A stretch of 64,000 nucleotides of DNA from Tremella fuciformis (Eukaryota; Basidiomycota; Tremellomycetes; Tremellales; Tremellaceae), in assembly GCA_032768795.1 (NCBI GenBank), contig CP136490.1, forward strand, positions 372,001-436,000. The letters run 5' to 3'. The notes under the pieces are model-generated. The model did no database searches. It had not been told where the DNA came from and saw only the letters and a list, made by a program, of their open reading frames with translations. The translations under genes and the position numbers were made by a program. Each line of letters begins with the position of its first letter. Positions within the stretch are counted from its first letter, which is position 1. This document shows, piece after piece, positions 43,040 to 57,029 of this stretch.

Positions 43040-43574
43040 ATTGTACTGTATGTAGCAGCATCAGCTTGGTCGTATTGTATAGTACGAGCACGCGCATGTA
43101 CCCACCATGATCCGTATTCCATGGAGACCGCCACCACCACCCGAGATTGTCCCTGAGACGCACGGACGGCGGTGTTGCCAAGAACCGGTAGTTGCCTTTC
43201 CCTTACGTCGAATTCCAAGCGACGGCACGTCGTCGGGTGACGCGTCAGTCGTCAGAGCCAAGGGGCGGTCACTTGGTAATGCCTTCACTGCTCCCACTGG
43301 CGTCGTGAGCGTGGTGCCTCGTACGACCCACGGTGATCTGAGTAAACGATATATAGACCCGTATCCGCAGCTCGATAACACCAGCCTCGTCTTCTCGTCT
43401 GTCTCTTACTTCGTCTCGTTTCGTCCTCGTCGCCGGCCGACCCTCTTTGTCTATTCTTGTCTTTCGTCCTCCGGCTCTGGTAGCTCGTTCTTTCGCTTGA
43501 CTCCTTTCGACTCTGCCTAGACTTTCAATAACTCGCCTGTTTAACTCTTATTAATTTGAGGATACGATACCAAG
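43040..43574. promoter_or_regulatory. Promoter region of the RDS1-like gene
   Basis: This is 0.53 kb between the AT-hook gene and the start at 43575. A TATA-like ATATATAGA is at 43349-43357, about 220 bp before the ATG, followed by a CT-rich leader (43380-43520) with repeated CGTC/TCGTC words. This is a common layout for regulated, highly expressed fungal genes. No gene lies here. Confidence 0.45.
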
Positions 43575-45343
43575 ATGCGCGTCTCGGCACTGGTTGCTAT
43601 TCTGCCGGTCTTCCTCCTTCACAGTGCTGCGTCCCCTGTGGTCAAGCGCGTCGAGCCAAAGTTGGTCTCGACCAACAGTACCCAGTTGGCCAGTGTGAGT
43701 ATCCCATCGACCCTTCACAATATGTCAGACGGCTACGCAACTAATGATTAGGGCTCGGAGGGCGGGTCGGGCGTCAAGGCCAACGGGACGGTTTTGGCCA
43801 GTCAGGACCAGCAGAACAACAACAATGGCAGCAGCAGCAGCAGCGGCGGCGATGGCAGCTCGAGCGGCCAGTCCAGCGGCAGCTCCGGCAGCTCCGGCAG
43901 CTCGTCGTCGCTCTCCGCTGCCGACGCCACGGTCGTCAAGGTGAGATCTAGGCTGTATGCAAGACCAAAGAAGGTGCTGATGGCAGTTCGCGTTCGCCGC
44001 CGAAGCGCTCGAAAACACATTCTACCAGCAAGCGCTGCAGACATTCTCAGCAGACAGCTTCACGCAGTTCGGGTTCGTCAATGGCCAGGCTGTGTTCGAG
44101 CAGCTGCAGGTCATCCAGGTCGACGAGCAGACGCACTTTGACACGCTCAAGTCGGTCGCCTCCTCCGGCGGCATCGACCTCTCGTTTGCCGATACGTGCC
44201 AGTTCGACTTTAGCTCGGCCATGGGCAGCGTCGCGGCGTTCATCCAGACCGCGAGGATCTTCGAGTCGGTCGGGATCGGCGCGTGAGTCTTGTCGGACGT
44301 GAGGCAGTTGGTGGGAGGGCTGACTGGGAAGGTACGAGGGCGGGGCGCTGTTGGTGGAGAATCAGGCGGTGCTCGTTTCTGCGCTCAGCATCCACGCTGT
44401 TGAAGCGCGCCATTCAGCCATGCTCAACCTGCTCGGCAGTAAGTGCTCCCGGAGCATTCGTGTATGAATGGTGGGATAGAGGGCTCATGTTAGCCTCGAC
44501 ACCAATCGCCGCGGCGTTCGACGTGCCCCTCCAGCCGCAGCAGGTGCTGAGCCTGCTCGGGTCGTTCGTCTCGGGGTGCGACCTCGCCGGGGCGCTCGGC
44601 ATCACGCGTGAGTCCCTCTCCCATTGTCGAAGGGCCGGGAAGGGACTGAGAACAGCCACGACCGCGCTGAGCATCACCAACACCGAGACGATCGTCGAGC
44701 AGACTACATTGACGTTCGAGTCCACCGCCCTGCAGAACGTCGACACCTCTGTGAGTCGGACCAGACCAGAAGCGCTCTCGCTCCTCGCTGACGGGGGTAG
44801 GGCATGTTCTGCAACCTCATCTTTGGCGGTAACACCACGGCCATCGCCATGCCCATGTCGCAGTGCAAAGTCCCCGCCGGTATCCAGGGTGTCGGTCAGT
44901 GTTCCCGGGCTGTATCCTGGGAGACGATGCTGATGTGCAGTCTTCGCGACAATCACGAACAGCGCCACGGCTCTGGCTGTCAATATCGTTGAGCAAGACC
45001 AGACGATCATCGTTGCTGGTGAGTACTAGAAAGGCCGTTTGGAAGGTCAAGCTGACCCGAAGGACCCGCCGCGTTCGTCGTCGAGGAACAGACGAGCATT
45101 CTTGCCGAGACGATTGTCACGTCCAATGTCAAGGGTGGAATCGGACTCATCTCCAGCCAGAGCAACAGCCAGGACTGCAGTAACAGCAACGGCAACTCGG
45201 GCTCCGGATCCTCGGGCAGCTCTTCGAGCGGCACAGCGGTGATCATCACCACTACGACTGTCGAGCAGATCCGCCAAGAGTCCGGGATCAAGAAGTCCGT
45301 GCAGGGCGGGAGTGGCGGCGCGATCGCCCTCGGGTGGATGTAG
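43575..45343 (+). CDS. Secreted ferritin-like (RDS1-type) stress protein
   Basis: The N-terminal signal peptide MRVSALVAILPVFLLHSAAS is followed by a probable KR processing site. A Gly/Ser/Asn-rich linker (about 55-90) leads to the ferritin-like four-helix domain: FAAEALENTFYQQALQTFS, VIQVDEQTHFDTLKSVASSG, ARIFESVGIGAYEGGALLV and LSIHAVEARHSAMLNLL. The Glu and ExxH residues would be the di-iron ligands. This is the arrangement of fungal Rds1 and desiccation-related proteins, induced by starvation or stress. After the domain are two further domains with conserved Cys (CNLIFGGN, MSQCKVPAG) and a Ser/Gly-rich segment. At least eight introns of about 45 nt were followed; the stop is at 45341-45343. 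Whether it binds iron is unknown. Confidence 0.78.
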
Positions 45344-45469
45344 TGCTCTTTGTGAATGCGAGTAGCCCAATCCTTATAATGCCCTGGACGAGAAACAGAT
45401 CAGATTAATGAGTGTTGAGATGAATGATGTCCGCTTTGTCAGTTGGCTTGACTTCACACGTGTGCATGT

Positions 45470-46457
45470 TCAGGCGCCGCAGACCGGGTCGCCGACGGTG
45501 GTGTTGAGGATGAGCGCTACAATCAGACCATACAAGCCCTGTAAAGTCAGCTTCCGAGCGGCAACCTCTCGAGCTTTCAAGCTGACAATGACTTCCCTGG
45601 CATGTTAGCTCCGTTTCACAGAGACGGAGAGCAGAGACTCACGCAAAGATGAGGATGAGGACCATGGTCACGAACACTCTGCTCTCGTTCAGATATGCTC
45701 GCACACACTATATTGTCAGCTGCATCAGCAGAATTCACCTGGACAGCTCACAGCGTCGCCGACGATCCCGATCGCATATCCGGCCGCCAATCCTGTCAAG
45801 CCGCATGCTGACGATCAGCGTCGACAACACGAAGGGGACGAGTAGCTGACAGAGGCCAGCAGCAAGATGTATGAAGCCGCCAAAAAGCGAGTATGGCTCG
45901 GATGGCGAAACTGACGTGAGCGATCAACATATGCGCCGAGCAGACGACGCACTGCCGCCCGCGATGAGGACCGATACGACCAGGCCGTACACGGCGATGA
46001 CTGCCAGTCAGCTCGACGAAGAGACACTGCAAAGCTGAACGCACTACCGGACATCTACGAGTCAGCTCTGCCGTCGAATTTGTAGCTGACAACTCACCAC
46101 AACGGGAATCAGGGACTGTTCATATAGTTAGCAGGCTCACAAACGCGGCGAGGGGGATGTACCTTCATGATGAGTTCAGGTCTGCGCTGTCAGCTTGCGC
46201 GCTTCGTCGCAAGAAGCTGGCTCACTTGAATGCTCCCAGACCGGCGATTCCGATGCCCGCCTTGGCTGTGCCGTATGCTGCGCCCACAGTTGACAGCACC
46301 ATCTGCATGGTCAGACTCGGCGGAGAGATGGAGAAAGGAGCAGCAGGAACTGACCGCGCTGGCCACACCTGCGAATCTGTAAAGTCAGCTTCTTCATCGG
46401 TTCTGGATGCGCAGCTGACCCGAAGAATGGCGCCCATGGCGGGCAGAGCTCTGACAT
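45470..46457 (-). CDS. VMA11: V-type ATPase proteolipid subunit c' (12 exons)
   Basis: This is a membrane-ring subunit of the V0 sector that pumps protons into the vacuole. Splicing eleven introns of 43-50 nt gives about 167 residues starting MSELCPPWAPFFGFAG, then AAYGTAKAGIGIAGLGAFK, ELIMKSLIPVVMSGIIAVYG, SLFGGFIHLAAGLSCGLTG, AAGYAIGIVGDACVRAY and FVTMVLILIFAEVIGLYGLI. The essential proton-carrying glutamate is in IFAEVIGL, and there are four membrane helices. GTAKAGIGIAGLGAFKPELI fits the c' (VMA11) type better than c (VMA3). Exons 6 (46045-46054) and 11 (45587-45596) are only 10 nt; exons 4 and 5 are 19 and 18 nt. It is divergent from CCT7 across 254 bp and convergent with the RDS1-like gene. 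Confidence 0.93.
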
Positions 46458-46711
46458 TGCGAGAGGGCCCGTCGTGTCAAGCAATGACAGTCGATACGAG
46501 TGGACACTTGGAGGTGACGTTGATAATCGATTGGGCCTGAGATCGTTACACGTGGCTATAAACACGTGTTGCCTAATGACCGTCGTCGACGCCAGAAAGT
46601 CGCGACGACGCTCGAGCACTTTCATAGCATCTCGTATCGAGCATTGTAACCGACTTGCATACGGCGCATACAGCTGCGGGCTTGGTCAGGATGCAGGGAA
46701 GATTGCCGCAG
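46458..46711. promoter_or_regulatory. Bidirectional promoter, VMA11 / CCT7
   Basis: This is the 254 bp between two divergent start codons. Both genes encode abundant housekeeping proteins. No TATA box is evident. Repeated CGTCG/GACG words around 46580-46610 are the only visible pattern. Confidence 0.5.
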
Positions 46712-48651
<1,940 letters not shown>

Positions 48652-48902
48652 ATTTTATGCGAGGAGAAGCACATCATCCAACTTGCATGCATTGAGCGAT
48701 GTCCATACCGTACCTCGCCTCGGCTGTTCCTTGTATCTTGACAGCGTCGTGAGGTTTCCAACCCTCTTAATCCGATTCACACACTGCTTTTCGACCTCGA
48801 ACACATCGCGATCGAACAGCAGATACCCATAGTCATACATATCGCGTGACCGACTACGAGCGAGCAACTACAAACCGCCCACAATCGCTGCGAGCAACCC
48901 CT

Positions 48903-49771
<869 letters not shown>

Positions 49772-50078
49772 CTGTGTGATTGAACGCAAAGAAGAGCACA
49801 GGTCAGCTAGATCCTCGCACTGCCCAGTCCTGCAGTACCAACCTTGACGACTTTTGCAGAGTCTTGATGGCTAGAAGGAGAACGAGTCTCTGGCTTTCGA
49901 GAGAGAACGGGCGTCAACGAAATTGCCGATAAACTCCGCTTCTCTAGTCTCGAGTGGCACTTCTTCTGCCCTGAAAGTCAGCGGCGTTCTCCGTGCACAA
50001 TGACGATGGGTAAAACGCGACTGGCTTTTCGCGACCAAAAGGGAGACAATACATGTCTGCATCTCCTTCAGAGGCAGC
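49772..50078. promoter_or_regulatory. Divergent promoter, RPL40 / ORC3
   Basis: This is 307 bp between divergent start codons. The half near RPL40 holds its short leader, and a frame near 49871 is open on the minus strand without coding features. No TATA box is evident. Confidence 0.45.
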
Positions 50079-51949
50079 ATGGAGGACGACTTTGAGTCCA
50101 TCAACAAGGTACGCCGCTCCTCACAAGCTCCTGATGTGAGCTCACGTAGCAGGGCATCTTTGTCTTGCCTTACGATGAGACTTTGGGCTCGCCCGAACCT
50201 GGTCCATCTCGTCCTCTGAAAGCAGTCTATGACCGTACATATGAGCGCTATGTAAAAGCTCAAGAGGTAGGCGTTATGCGTGAACAAGCGGGTCAGTACT
50301 GACAGCGGAGGTATTGGAGGCCGACAAGACCGCCGAGCAACTTGATGATATCGGCGACTGGCTGGACCGATGCGCGGAACCTCCCTTTCTCAAGCCGGCT
50401 CTGAACATCCACCGCTTACCAGTGGCAGTCATTCAGAGTGAGCCGCTAAATAAGAGAGTGATTAAGCTAATCGCAGACATCTCGTCCTCTCTCCCACCGC
50501 TGCTGGGAACACTGCTGCGCCATTCCCATACGCTACACGGAAGAGAAGTGTCCGATCTTTCTGGAGCAGTCCGGGCGATCGCTGTCGGGTTCATGGGCGA
50601 AGAGGCTAGTTGCGCCTGACACTCGATACCCTAGCTAACCTCATAGGCGCTATCAACGCGTAAGAGCGGACGCACAGGTATCGAGGAGCTCGAGCGATGG
50701 CGAGAAGGGCGGAAAGATCGTCAATCCCTCACCTGTCACATCACTCACGGATGACCGTCAGGCCCTCCGCTCTTACTGCATATCCAGGATGCACAGGCTG
50801 TACCGCCAACCGTCTTATCTGAGCTGCTGTATATACTCACGTTAGTATATCTTTATTTCCTCATGCCCAATCTGACCCTCAGCCTACACTCTGCTTTGCA
50901 GATGAGGGTGTTACTCTCTGTCTCCTCGGTCTCGACGATGTTAGGCATATGGTCACACATCGAGGCATCTTCGATCGATTTGAGTGTTCTTCAAGCTGGG
51001 CGTAGAAGAAAGACAGGAGGCGTTGCCACTTTGCTGAAGGTGCCTCATCCCCAGCAGTGTCGGTTTGATGTGCTCACGAGAAGGCGGTCGAACAGGACCT
51101 TCCTCAGCCATTGAGATTGTCAGAAGAGATGACCCAAGAATTGGAGCGAGACGACCAGCTCACTGGCGGCGGGGTGGCTTCAGCTCTCAAAGCCATCAAG
51201 TTCGCTCTCCTGCGCCATAGCCTTGCTTCGCCGCTCGCCACGCTTGCCCGCGAAGAGAATCACGGCCAGCTGAGCAGACTGCAACATCTCGTCGACGAGT
51301 GGCTAGGAGGAGAGGCTGCAATCGGACGAGAGCTATTGGAAGTGGGCGTAGATGATCTTGGATCTGTGCGCATCTGCTCATTGAGTAACAGACAAGGCTT
51401 ATATTTTAGGTGCTGGACCCTGCTCCTCGCCATTCCGTCTTATGGAGCTTGGCGCACACCTCCTCGTTCGTCCCGGAAACGAAGATCGACTCCACGCCTG
51501 CGGTGTCCGCTACCAAGCATCGCAAATCAAAGCGACAAGCCGAAGTTATTGTCAATGGTGATCAGCACCTCGCGGGAAACGATTCTGGCGGGGAACTTGG
51601 TGGAGACCTCAAAGAGTTGGAAGCCCTGTATGCGCTGTGGAGTTCGGCTGGCAAGTCGGTCAACCTATGGGACTGGCTCGAGGGGTTCAGAGTGTCGATG
51701 ACGGACGACGAAGTCGCGCCAAAAGGATCTGAAGCGTCCGAAGGACCGGAGTCAGGTCAAATCAATGGTCAAAAACGAAAGCGCTCGGATGATGCCGACG
51801 AAGAGGACGAAGAGGAACGAGAAGCACGACTTCATGCGGCATTTGTTCGCTTCTGTGAGGAATCGCGTATGCTGGGGCTTGTCCGCGCCAAGGGCAAGGG
51901 CGTACGGCGCCGCGGTGACGAGGTGGTCAAGGGTATCGGCCTGATATGA
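50079..51949 (+). CDS. ORC3: Origin recognition complex subunit 3-like protein
   Basis: ORC3 is a core subunit of the complex that marks replication origins. The start is MEDDFESINK at 50079. After introns come GIFVLPYDETLGSPEPG, VYDRTYERYVKAQE, DWLDRCAEPPFLKPALNIHR and LPVAVIQ. An AAA-like stretch (SDLSGAVRAIAVGFM; LLYILTVLLSVSSVSTML) follows, then a helical region (GVASALKAIKFALLRHSLAS). The C-terminal winged-helix part has ALWSSAGKSVNLWDWLEGF and ARLHAAFVRFCEESRMLGLV, which align with the INLYDWLEAF and ARFIRAVSELELLGF segments of ORC3. The acidic loop EDEEEREAR lies between. About seven introns are required. Joins at about 50605-50645 and 50690-50770 are less certain. The identification rests chiefly on the C terminus. 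Confidence 0.72.
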
Positions 51950-52209
51950 GTGTCATAGACGCGCCCATGCATCTCCCACTGAACCGTGTCTTGGTAACCA
52001 CGTGAATTTGCTTCCGCGCCTACGGATTACGCTGTTGCGCCGATGTCATTTCGCAAGCCCCTCTCTCACTCTCACTTCTTGGCATCCTAGTCATTAGACC
52101 TTATACAACATCTACTTCGAGTGGCTTCATTCTGCAACGACTGAGATCGTCCGAAGCGTGTCTGTGAGACGCTGCGTATCCGGTGGCAACAACTCACAAC
52201 TCCCCCACA

Positions 52210-53842
52210 ATGTCCTGGTTCAGGTACGTCATCGGCCCTCCTCCGCCTTACACAGATTCCACGCTGCTCTCTTTGCACCTTTGCAAGGGCGCCCATGCTG
52301 ACATGCCAGTGGAAAGAGCAAAGATGCCGCGGGCTCGAGCTCGGCTCAGAACTTTTTCCCAATCACCTCGTACGCGTCTGGCTGGGGCAAACTGAACGAG
52401 AAGGACACCTCGGTGCGTTGGCCAGCGTGGCGGCAGTGCTGTGCAGTGGCGCTGACTGGCAGTGGTGGTGTCTCCACGACAAGGGCTTCCAGGCCGAGAC
52501 GCAGATCTGGTATACCATCCTGAGCGATGGTAGCTGGGTCATGGTCCAGCTCATCTGGTCGTACCTCGGGTATGCTCCCGATATGACTGCAAAAGGATGA
52601 GCTGATGGAGATAGGATCTTCTTGGTGCCTGCGACGGCTCAGATGACATTCAAGATCTACAACCCTCACACTAAGAAATCGGTCTGGAAGTCGATCAACG
52701 CCTCGGGTTTCAAGCCGAACGGCAGGAGCTGCAAGTCGGACCAATTTGCAAGTCTCCACTTCGGTGTGCGAAATATAGGGCTGATTAGGACAGGAGGTCA
52801 GGCATACCGGCTCGCCGGACGAGGACGAGGTCTACACCATTACTGCGAACCTGGACAAGCATATCCAGTTCACCCTCACGTACACCAAGCCCGCCGCTGC
52901 TCCCGGTTTCAAGTATGGACCGGGCGAGGATGGCGGGATTTCCACTTTTGGCAAGGACAGGGAGGATGGCAAGCGGGACGGCTTCATGGTGCAGTGAGTC
53001 ATTCTGGAGGGACTGTCTGGATCCAGTTAACCGATAGCCGCTTCTTCCCGTTGATGAAGAGCGCCGGCTCAGTCGTTGTCGATGGCAAGATGCTAGAAGC
53101 GACTGGGGATGCTATGTATGTTGGCGCTATCCAGGGCATGCGTCCGGATTCTGTAAGCTTGGTCGTTATCCACTCGGGCACCTCTTACTCCAGCTTGCAA
53201 CACGGTGGAACTTTGCTTTCTTCACTAGCGGCGGCGGTAACGAGAACGGGGAGCTCGGAGATGTGCGGGCTGTCCAAATGGAGTTCGAGACAACAGTGAG
53301 CTTCTACAATTCGAGGAGCGAGGTTGTAGTCTGACGAGAAGGACTCGTACGGTCCACACGGGCCCAAGAGTGGACGGACGAAAGTCAACGTCGGCGCGGT
53401 ATACGCATCCTCGGTTGGCTCACCACTCATTGTGGTCGGACAGACTACTGCGCCCACTGCCGACGCATTCCCATCAAAGTCGAGCGACATCTCCAAGGCG
53501 ACGCATCTTGGTGGCGTGAAAGACAAGGACACGGGATACCTTGCGCCGACCGGTGTCGCATTCGAGTGGGAAGGCGACCGGATCGACGGGAAAGGACGAG
53601 CGGCCGCAAAGGTCACTCTTGAGAAGGCCGGCGCGGAGATCGGTCAGGGTGGCTTGATTGAAAAGGTCGACGTCCTCGCCGAGATCCCCTACGTGATCCG
53701 CAAAGGACTCGCAGCGGTGACAGGAACAAAGCCATACGTCTACCAATATCTCAACCCGGCCACCCTGGAGGTCAAGCTGGATGAGAAGCCTGTAGAGGTC
53801 AAGGGCTGGCTGTTCAACGAGGCGAGCTTTGTCTCGGAATGA
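52210..53842 (+). CDS. SVF1: SVF1-like oxidative-stress survival protein
   Basis: SVF1 family proteins have a double lipocalin-like fold and support survival under oxidative or cold stress and sphingolipid handling in yeast. The start is MSWF at 52210, followed by an intron and then an Ala/Ser/Gln-rich linker. The core reads FQAETQIWYTILSDGSWVMVQ, TFKIYNPHTKKSVWKSINASG, DEVYTITANLDKHIQFTLTYT, HRFFPLMKSAGSVVVDGKML, GAIQGMRPDSLATRWNFAFF and VQMEFETT. After SGRTKVNVGAVYASS it ends WLFNEASFVSE, stop 53840-53842. At least six introns of usual size. The order of blocks (ETQ-W, FK-YNP, FWPR-like, GMxP-ARWNF, VQMEFTT) is that of the Svf1 family. Confidence 0.82.
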
Positions 53843-54106
53843 GCTGGGGATGGTTGGAGGAGTGATGCGGATGTAATACAGTGTCGGTAATATAGTACAA
53901 CCCCTAATGCAAGCTGTCACGGTGTCGAGCTCAGTGCGACTACGAACAGACTAAGCTAGGAACCCGGACTGCGGGCCGGGCGGCGTTGCACGTCGCGAGT
54001 GGAACGATGATGTCAATTGCAGTGGCCACAAAATGTTGGATCGCCATCGAGCTCTTCTGGACTTCTGACATTGACTCTGACTGTCGTAGAGTGATAGACG
54101 GGCAAG

Positions 54107-55321
54107 ATGTGTCTGGACAGCTGGTGCAGACCCGGCTTGAACCCACCACGGACATTCTACCCTCTATTAGCGCTCTACCACGTCTTGCCCCTGCACATGC
54201 CCCTCACGCTCTTCGTGCTCGACGCGCCGTTCGGGCGTTTCGCAAGCCAGACCAGCCGGCTCAACGTGAACGGTGGGTCACCGCCGGCATCTAGATCCGC
54301 TGCTTCTCAACACTGGGGTGAGCGGGGCTTAAAGCAGGCAATGTCGCGTGGTTCATGATGGAGATCGTCGCTGTAGGTCTTTCAAAGAGTGACCTCTTTG
54401 GTAAAGAGGGGAGGCTGACCACCGAGCCAGCGACTTTGATCTGGACGTTGAGAGCTCTCCCGCCTCTCTCCACACGAGCTGGTATACTATGTGTGAGTTG
54501 TCTAGAAGGGGAAGAGGAGGGCTGACGGAAGGGCATGTACGTCGTGCATTACGCGCATCGCGCCGTGCTGTCTCCGCTGGTCCTCTCGCCTCCTAGGTCG
54601 AAGCAGCACATCGTCGTCCCTTTTCTCGCGGCCATCTTCAACCTCATGTGAGCGGGCCCTTTACCTCTCTGATATCCCAGTAGCTTACACTAGAAACGCA
54701 CATTGCCTGGCGATCTTCCTCGCCCTAGCTCCGATGGACGAGGTGCCGCTTTGGCGATACATCTTCGGCTGTGCAGGCTGGGCCATAGGTCTAGTAGGGA
54801 ACAGTACGTCCTCCAACACGGTGCGCAGCAGAAGAAGAGCCAGGCTGAAGCTGAGTCTACCACGACGAGGTGCTCAATGATCTACGGCGGCCGCGGGGTC
54901 GGCGGCTCGTGTCAACTCTGGACGAGAAAGATGAGGCGCTCGACCGCGCAAAGAGCAAGGAGCTGGGTAGAGGTGGGGGGAGGTACTTGATCCCTCGCGC
55001 AGGTCTCTTTCAATACGTCGCCTTTCCCAACTATCTCTGCGAATGGTGCGTCTCGCTCCCCACCCTGACGGGGGAAGGCTGACGGACAGGCTCGAATGGG
55101 CGTGCTTCGCACTCGCCGCTTCGCCCACTTTGACCCTCCCGACCCCTGGCTGGGATATACCAGGGTTGCCAAGCCGCCTCTTGACGCCGCCGTGGATGTT
55201 CCTTCTCTTTGAGATCTCGGCCATGCTCCCTCGTGCGCTGAGCGGGCAGAGGTGGTATCGCACAACGTTTGGCAATCGATATCCCTCGGACCGCAAAATC
55301 GTCATTCCCTTCTTGTTGTAA
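54107..55321 (+). CDS. Steroid 5-alpha-reductase family membrane enzyme
   Basis: This is a 3-oxo-5-alpha-steroid 4-dehydrogenase-like NADPH reductase of the endoplasmic reticulum. The start taken is MCLDSWCRPGLNPPRTFYP at 54107; an upstream exon is possible. Landmarks are TLFVLDAPFGRFAS (family APYGRF), NVAWFMMEIVA, RYVVHYAHRAVLSPLV (HYxHRxL), GNIYHDEVLNDLRRP, YLIPRAGLFQYVAFPNYLCEW (hallmark I-P-x-GxLF-x-Y-V-x-PNY-x-E-x-x-EW) and KIVIPFLL at the end. Several hydrophobic spans are consistent with 5-7 membrane helices. Six introns were joined in frame. It could act in sterol, polyprenol or fatty-acid reduction; the substrate cannot be told from sequence alone. It ends 27 bp from the end of the convergent AAR2 gene. 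Confidence 0.82.
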
Positions 55322-55348
55322 CATACTGCATCTGCATATGCATGACCC

Positions 55349-56835
55349 TCATATATCTGCCCCCTCCCAATCTGCCCCGTCGTCCCCGTCGTCATCTTCA
55401 CTTCTTGCTTCTTCCACACTCCCACTGCCTTCGCCCACCAGGTCGTCCGTGTCCACAACGACCGGCGCATACTCGCCTTCCTCCTCGTCTTCATCGTCCA
55501 CATCCACCATGGTGGGATTCGGCGCGCCCAGCGCCCATCCCCAGCGGCGCGCTGCGACGCGCAGACTCTCCCATGCGTCCATCACGCCTCGTGATTGTTC
55601 GCTGTCCTTCCATATCCCCTGCCCGGGGGGTCGAGCTAGACTCGCCGCTATGTTCACTCGTAGACTCTCCAGCTCGCCTAGGTAATATGTGTCCATCTCC
55701 GGCAGCTCCGTCTCGAATACGCCATCGGGCAGTGCGCTCAGTTGTGCGGCTAGTGTCTCCAACAGCTTGACGAGCCAGGAACGTATCGCCTGAGTCGGTC
55801 GGGGCTCGGGGGAGAGGTAGGTCTTCGGGTCGAGCAGGATGTCGGAGGACCGGCAGAATAGCGCGAGAAATCGTTTGTATACTGTCAGAGCAGAGTAGGA
55901 CGAGACGTGCAGCATGAGCACAAAGGCGAGCTGGAAGTGCCCGAGTAGTCGAAGTGGATCTGTCGATTAGTATGATCATCGTCCTTGTCCTTGACTAAAG
56001 AGGATAGGTGGCTCACTGTTCTGGGACGAGCGACATACTTCGCCGAACAACCACGACTTGTCCCGGGCATATCGCGTCACCTCTTCGCCTACTGCGCCTC
56101 TGCGCCAGCTGCGCTGGAGGTTGAACGTGGGGAAGTGCATCTTGCCCAGCTCGCCTCTTGTCGGTTCGTCGGTCCGTGTCGGAGGCTTCGAGGAGAACCC
56201 TTCGCCATCCGTCTTGTCGCTCGGGATGCTCGTCGCTGTCCCCGCAGCAGCCTTGCGCAGCTCGGCCACTTCTGCCAGCTCCTCCTCTCCATCGACCTGC
56301 ATAAGTCCGTCCGCCCTCCCTTCGGGACCCAAGACTTCATGCACGATATCCGGCGTGACAGCTCCAATAAGCCGACGCCACAAGGGCAGTTGGCCAAAAT
56401 CGTAGGCTGCCAACTCTGGATCGAGCGCGCGGAGATGCTCATCGCTGATCGCACTAGAAGACGCTTCGCGGGGGACAGACTCGGTGGTGGGGTCGTAGGA
56501 CAAGACCAGGCGCTCTCGCTTGTTGAAAGCCTTTATCAGCGCCGACCGGACAGGCAAGACGCCGGCGTCTGCCCCGCCTCGACTGGATGCGGGGCCGGAG
56601 GGAGGGGCGGGAGCCCAGGTGAGGAGGTGAATACCTGGAGGAAGGAATTTGTAGCCTGAGAATCTGGACGTGAGGCGGGAACTACCTTTCTGTCAGCTAA
56701 GCTTTGGATACAGCGGCAGAGGAGGCCTCACGTGCCGTCGAGGGAGACGGTCGAGCCTGGTGGCAGGCCGGTGAGGACGATGAAGCCGCCTGCGGCCCAG
56801 AGCTGCTGCGCCTGGTCGGGCGTGAGGGACTGCAT
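55349..56835 (-). CDS. AAR2: A1 cistron-splicing factor AAR2 family
   Basis: AAR2 is a U5 snRNP assembly factor that holds PRP8 before BRR2 binds. The start is MQSLTPDQAQQLWAAGGFIV at 56835, followed by LTGLPPGSTVSLDGT (AAR2 N-domain: hydrophobic strand, then GTxxG-like loop) and, after an intron, GYKFLPPGIHLLTW, the family K-x-IPPGIHxI signature. Further on are LRALDPELAAYDFGQLPLW and RLIGAVTPDIVHEVLG. The C-domain has QRSW and, after an intron, KRFLALFCRSSDILL, QLSALPDGVFETELPEM and ESLRVN helices. The C terminus is acidic (DDEDEEEGEY, EDDDGDDGADWEG). The exon junction around 56660-56700 is not resolved in frame and may include an extra small intron. Confidence 0.75.
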
Positions 56836-57029
56836 TGCGGCGGGGCGGGCGCCAGCTCAGCACAGTCTACGACGACACGAGAGAGAGATGAGGTATGAGA
56901 CCAGGCGAATTTCGTCATTTCATCTCCTACCGATGTCTTCCCCACTCGCTCCCCCACTCTACTTTGACAGCTAAGTTACGTCCTGGAAAGCTGGAAAGTT
57001 CTCCAACTTGACGTTGTCGCAAGGCGAGG
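56836..57029. promoter_or_regulatory. Bidirectional promoter, AAR2 / JmjC gene
   Basis: Only 194 bp separate the two divergent start codons. No TATA box or repeat is visible. Confidence 0.45.
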
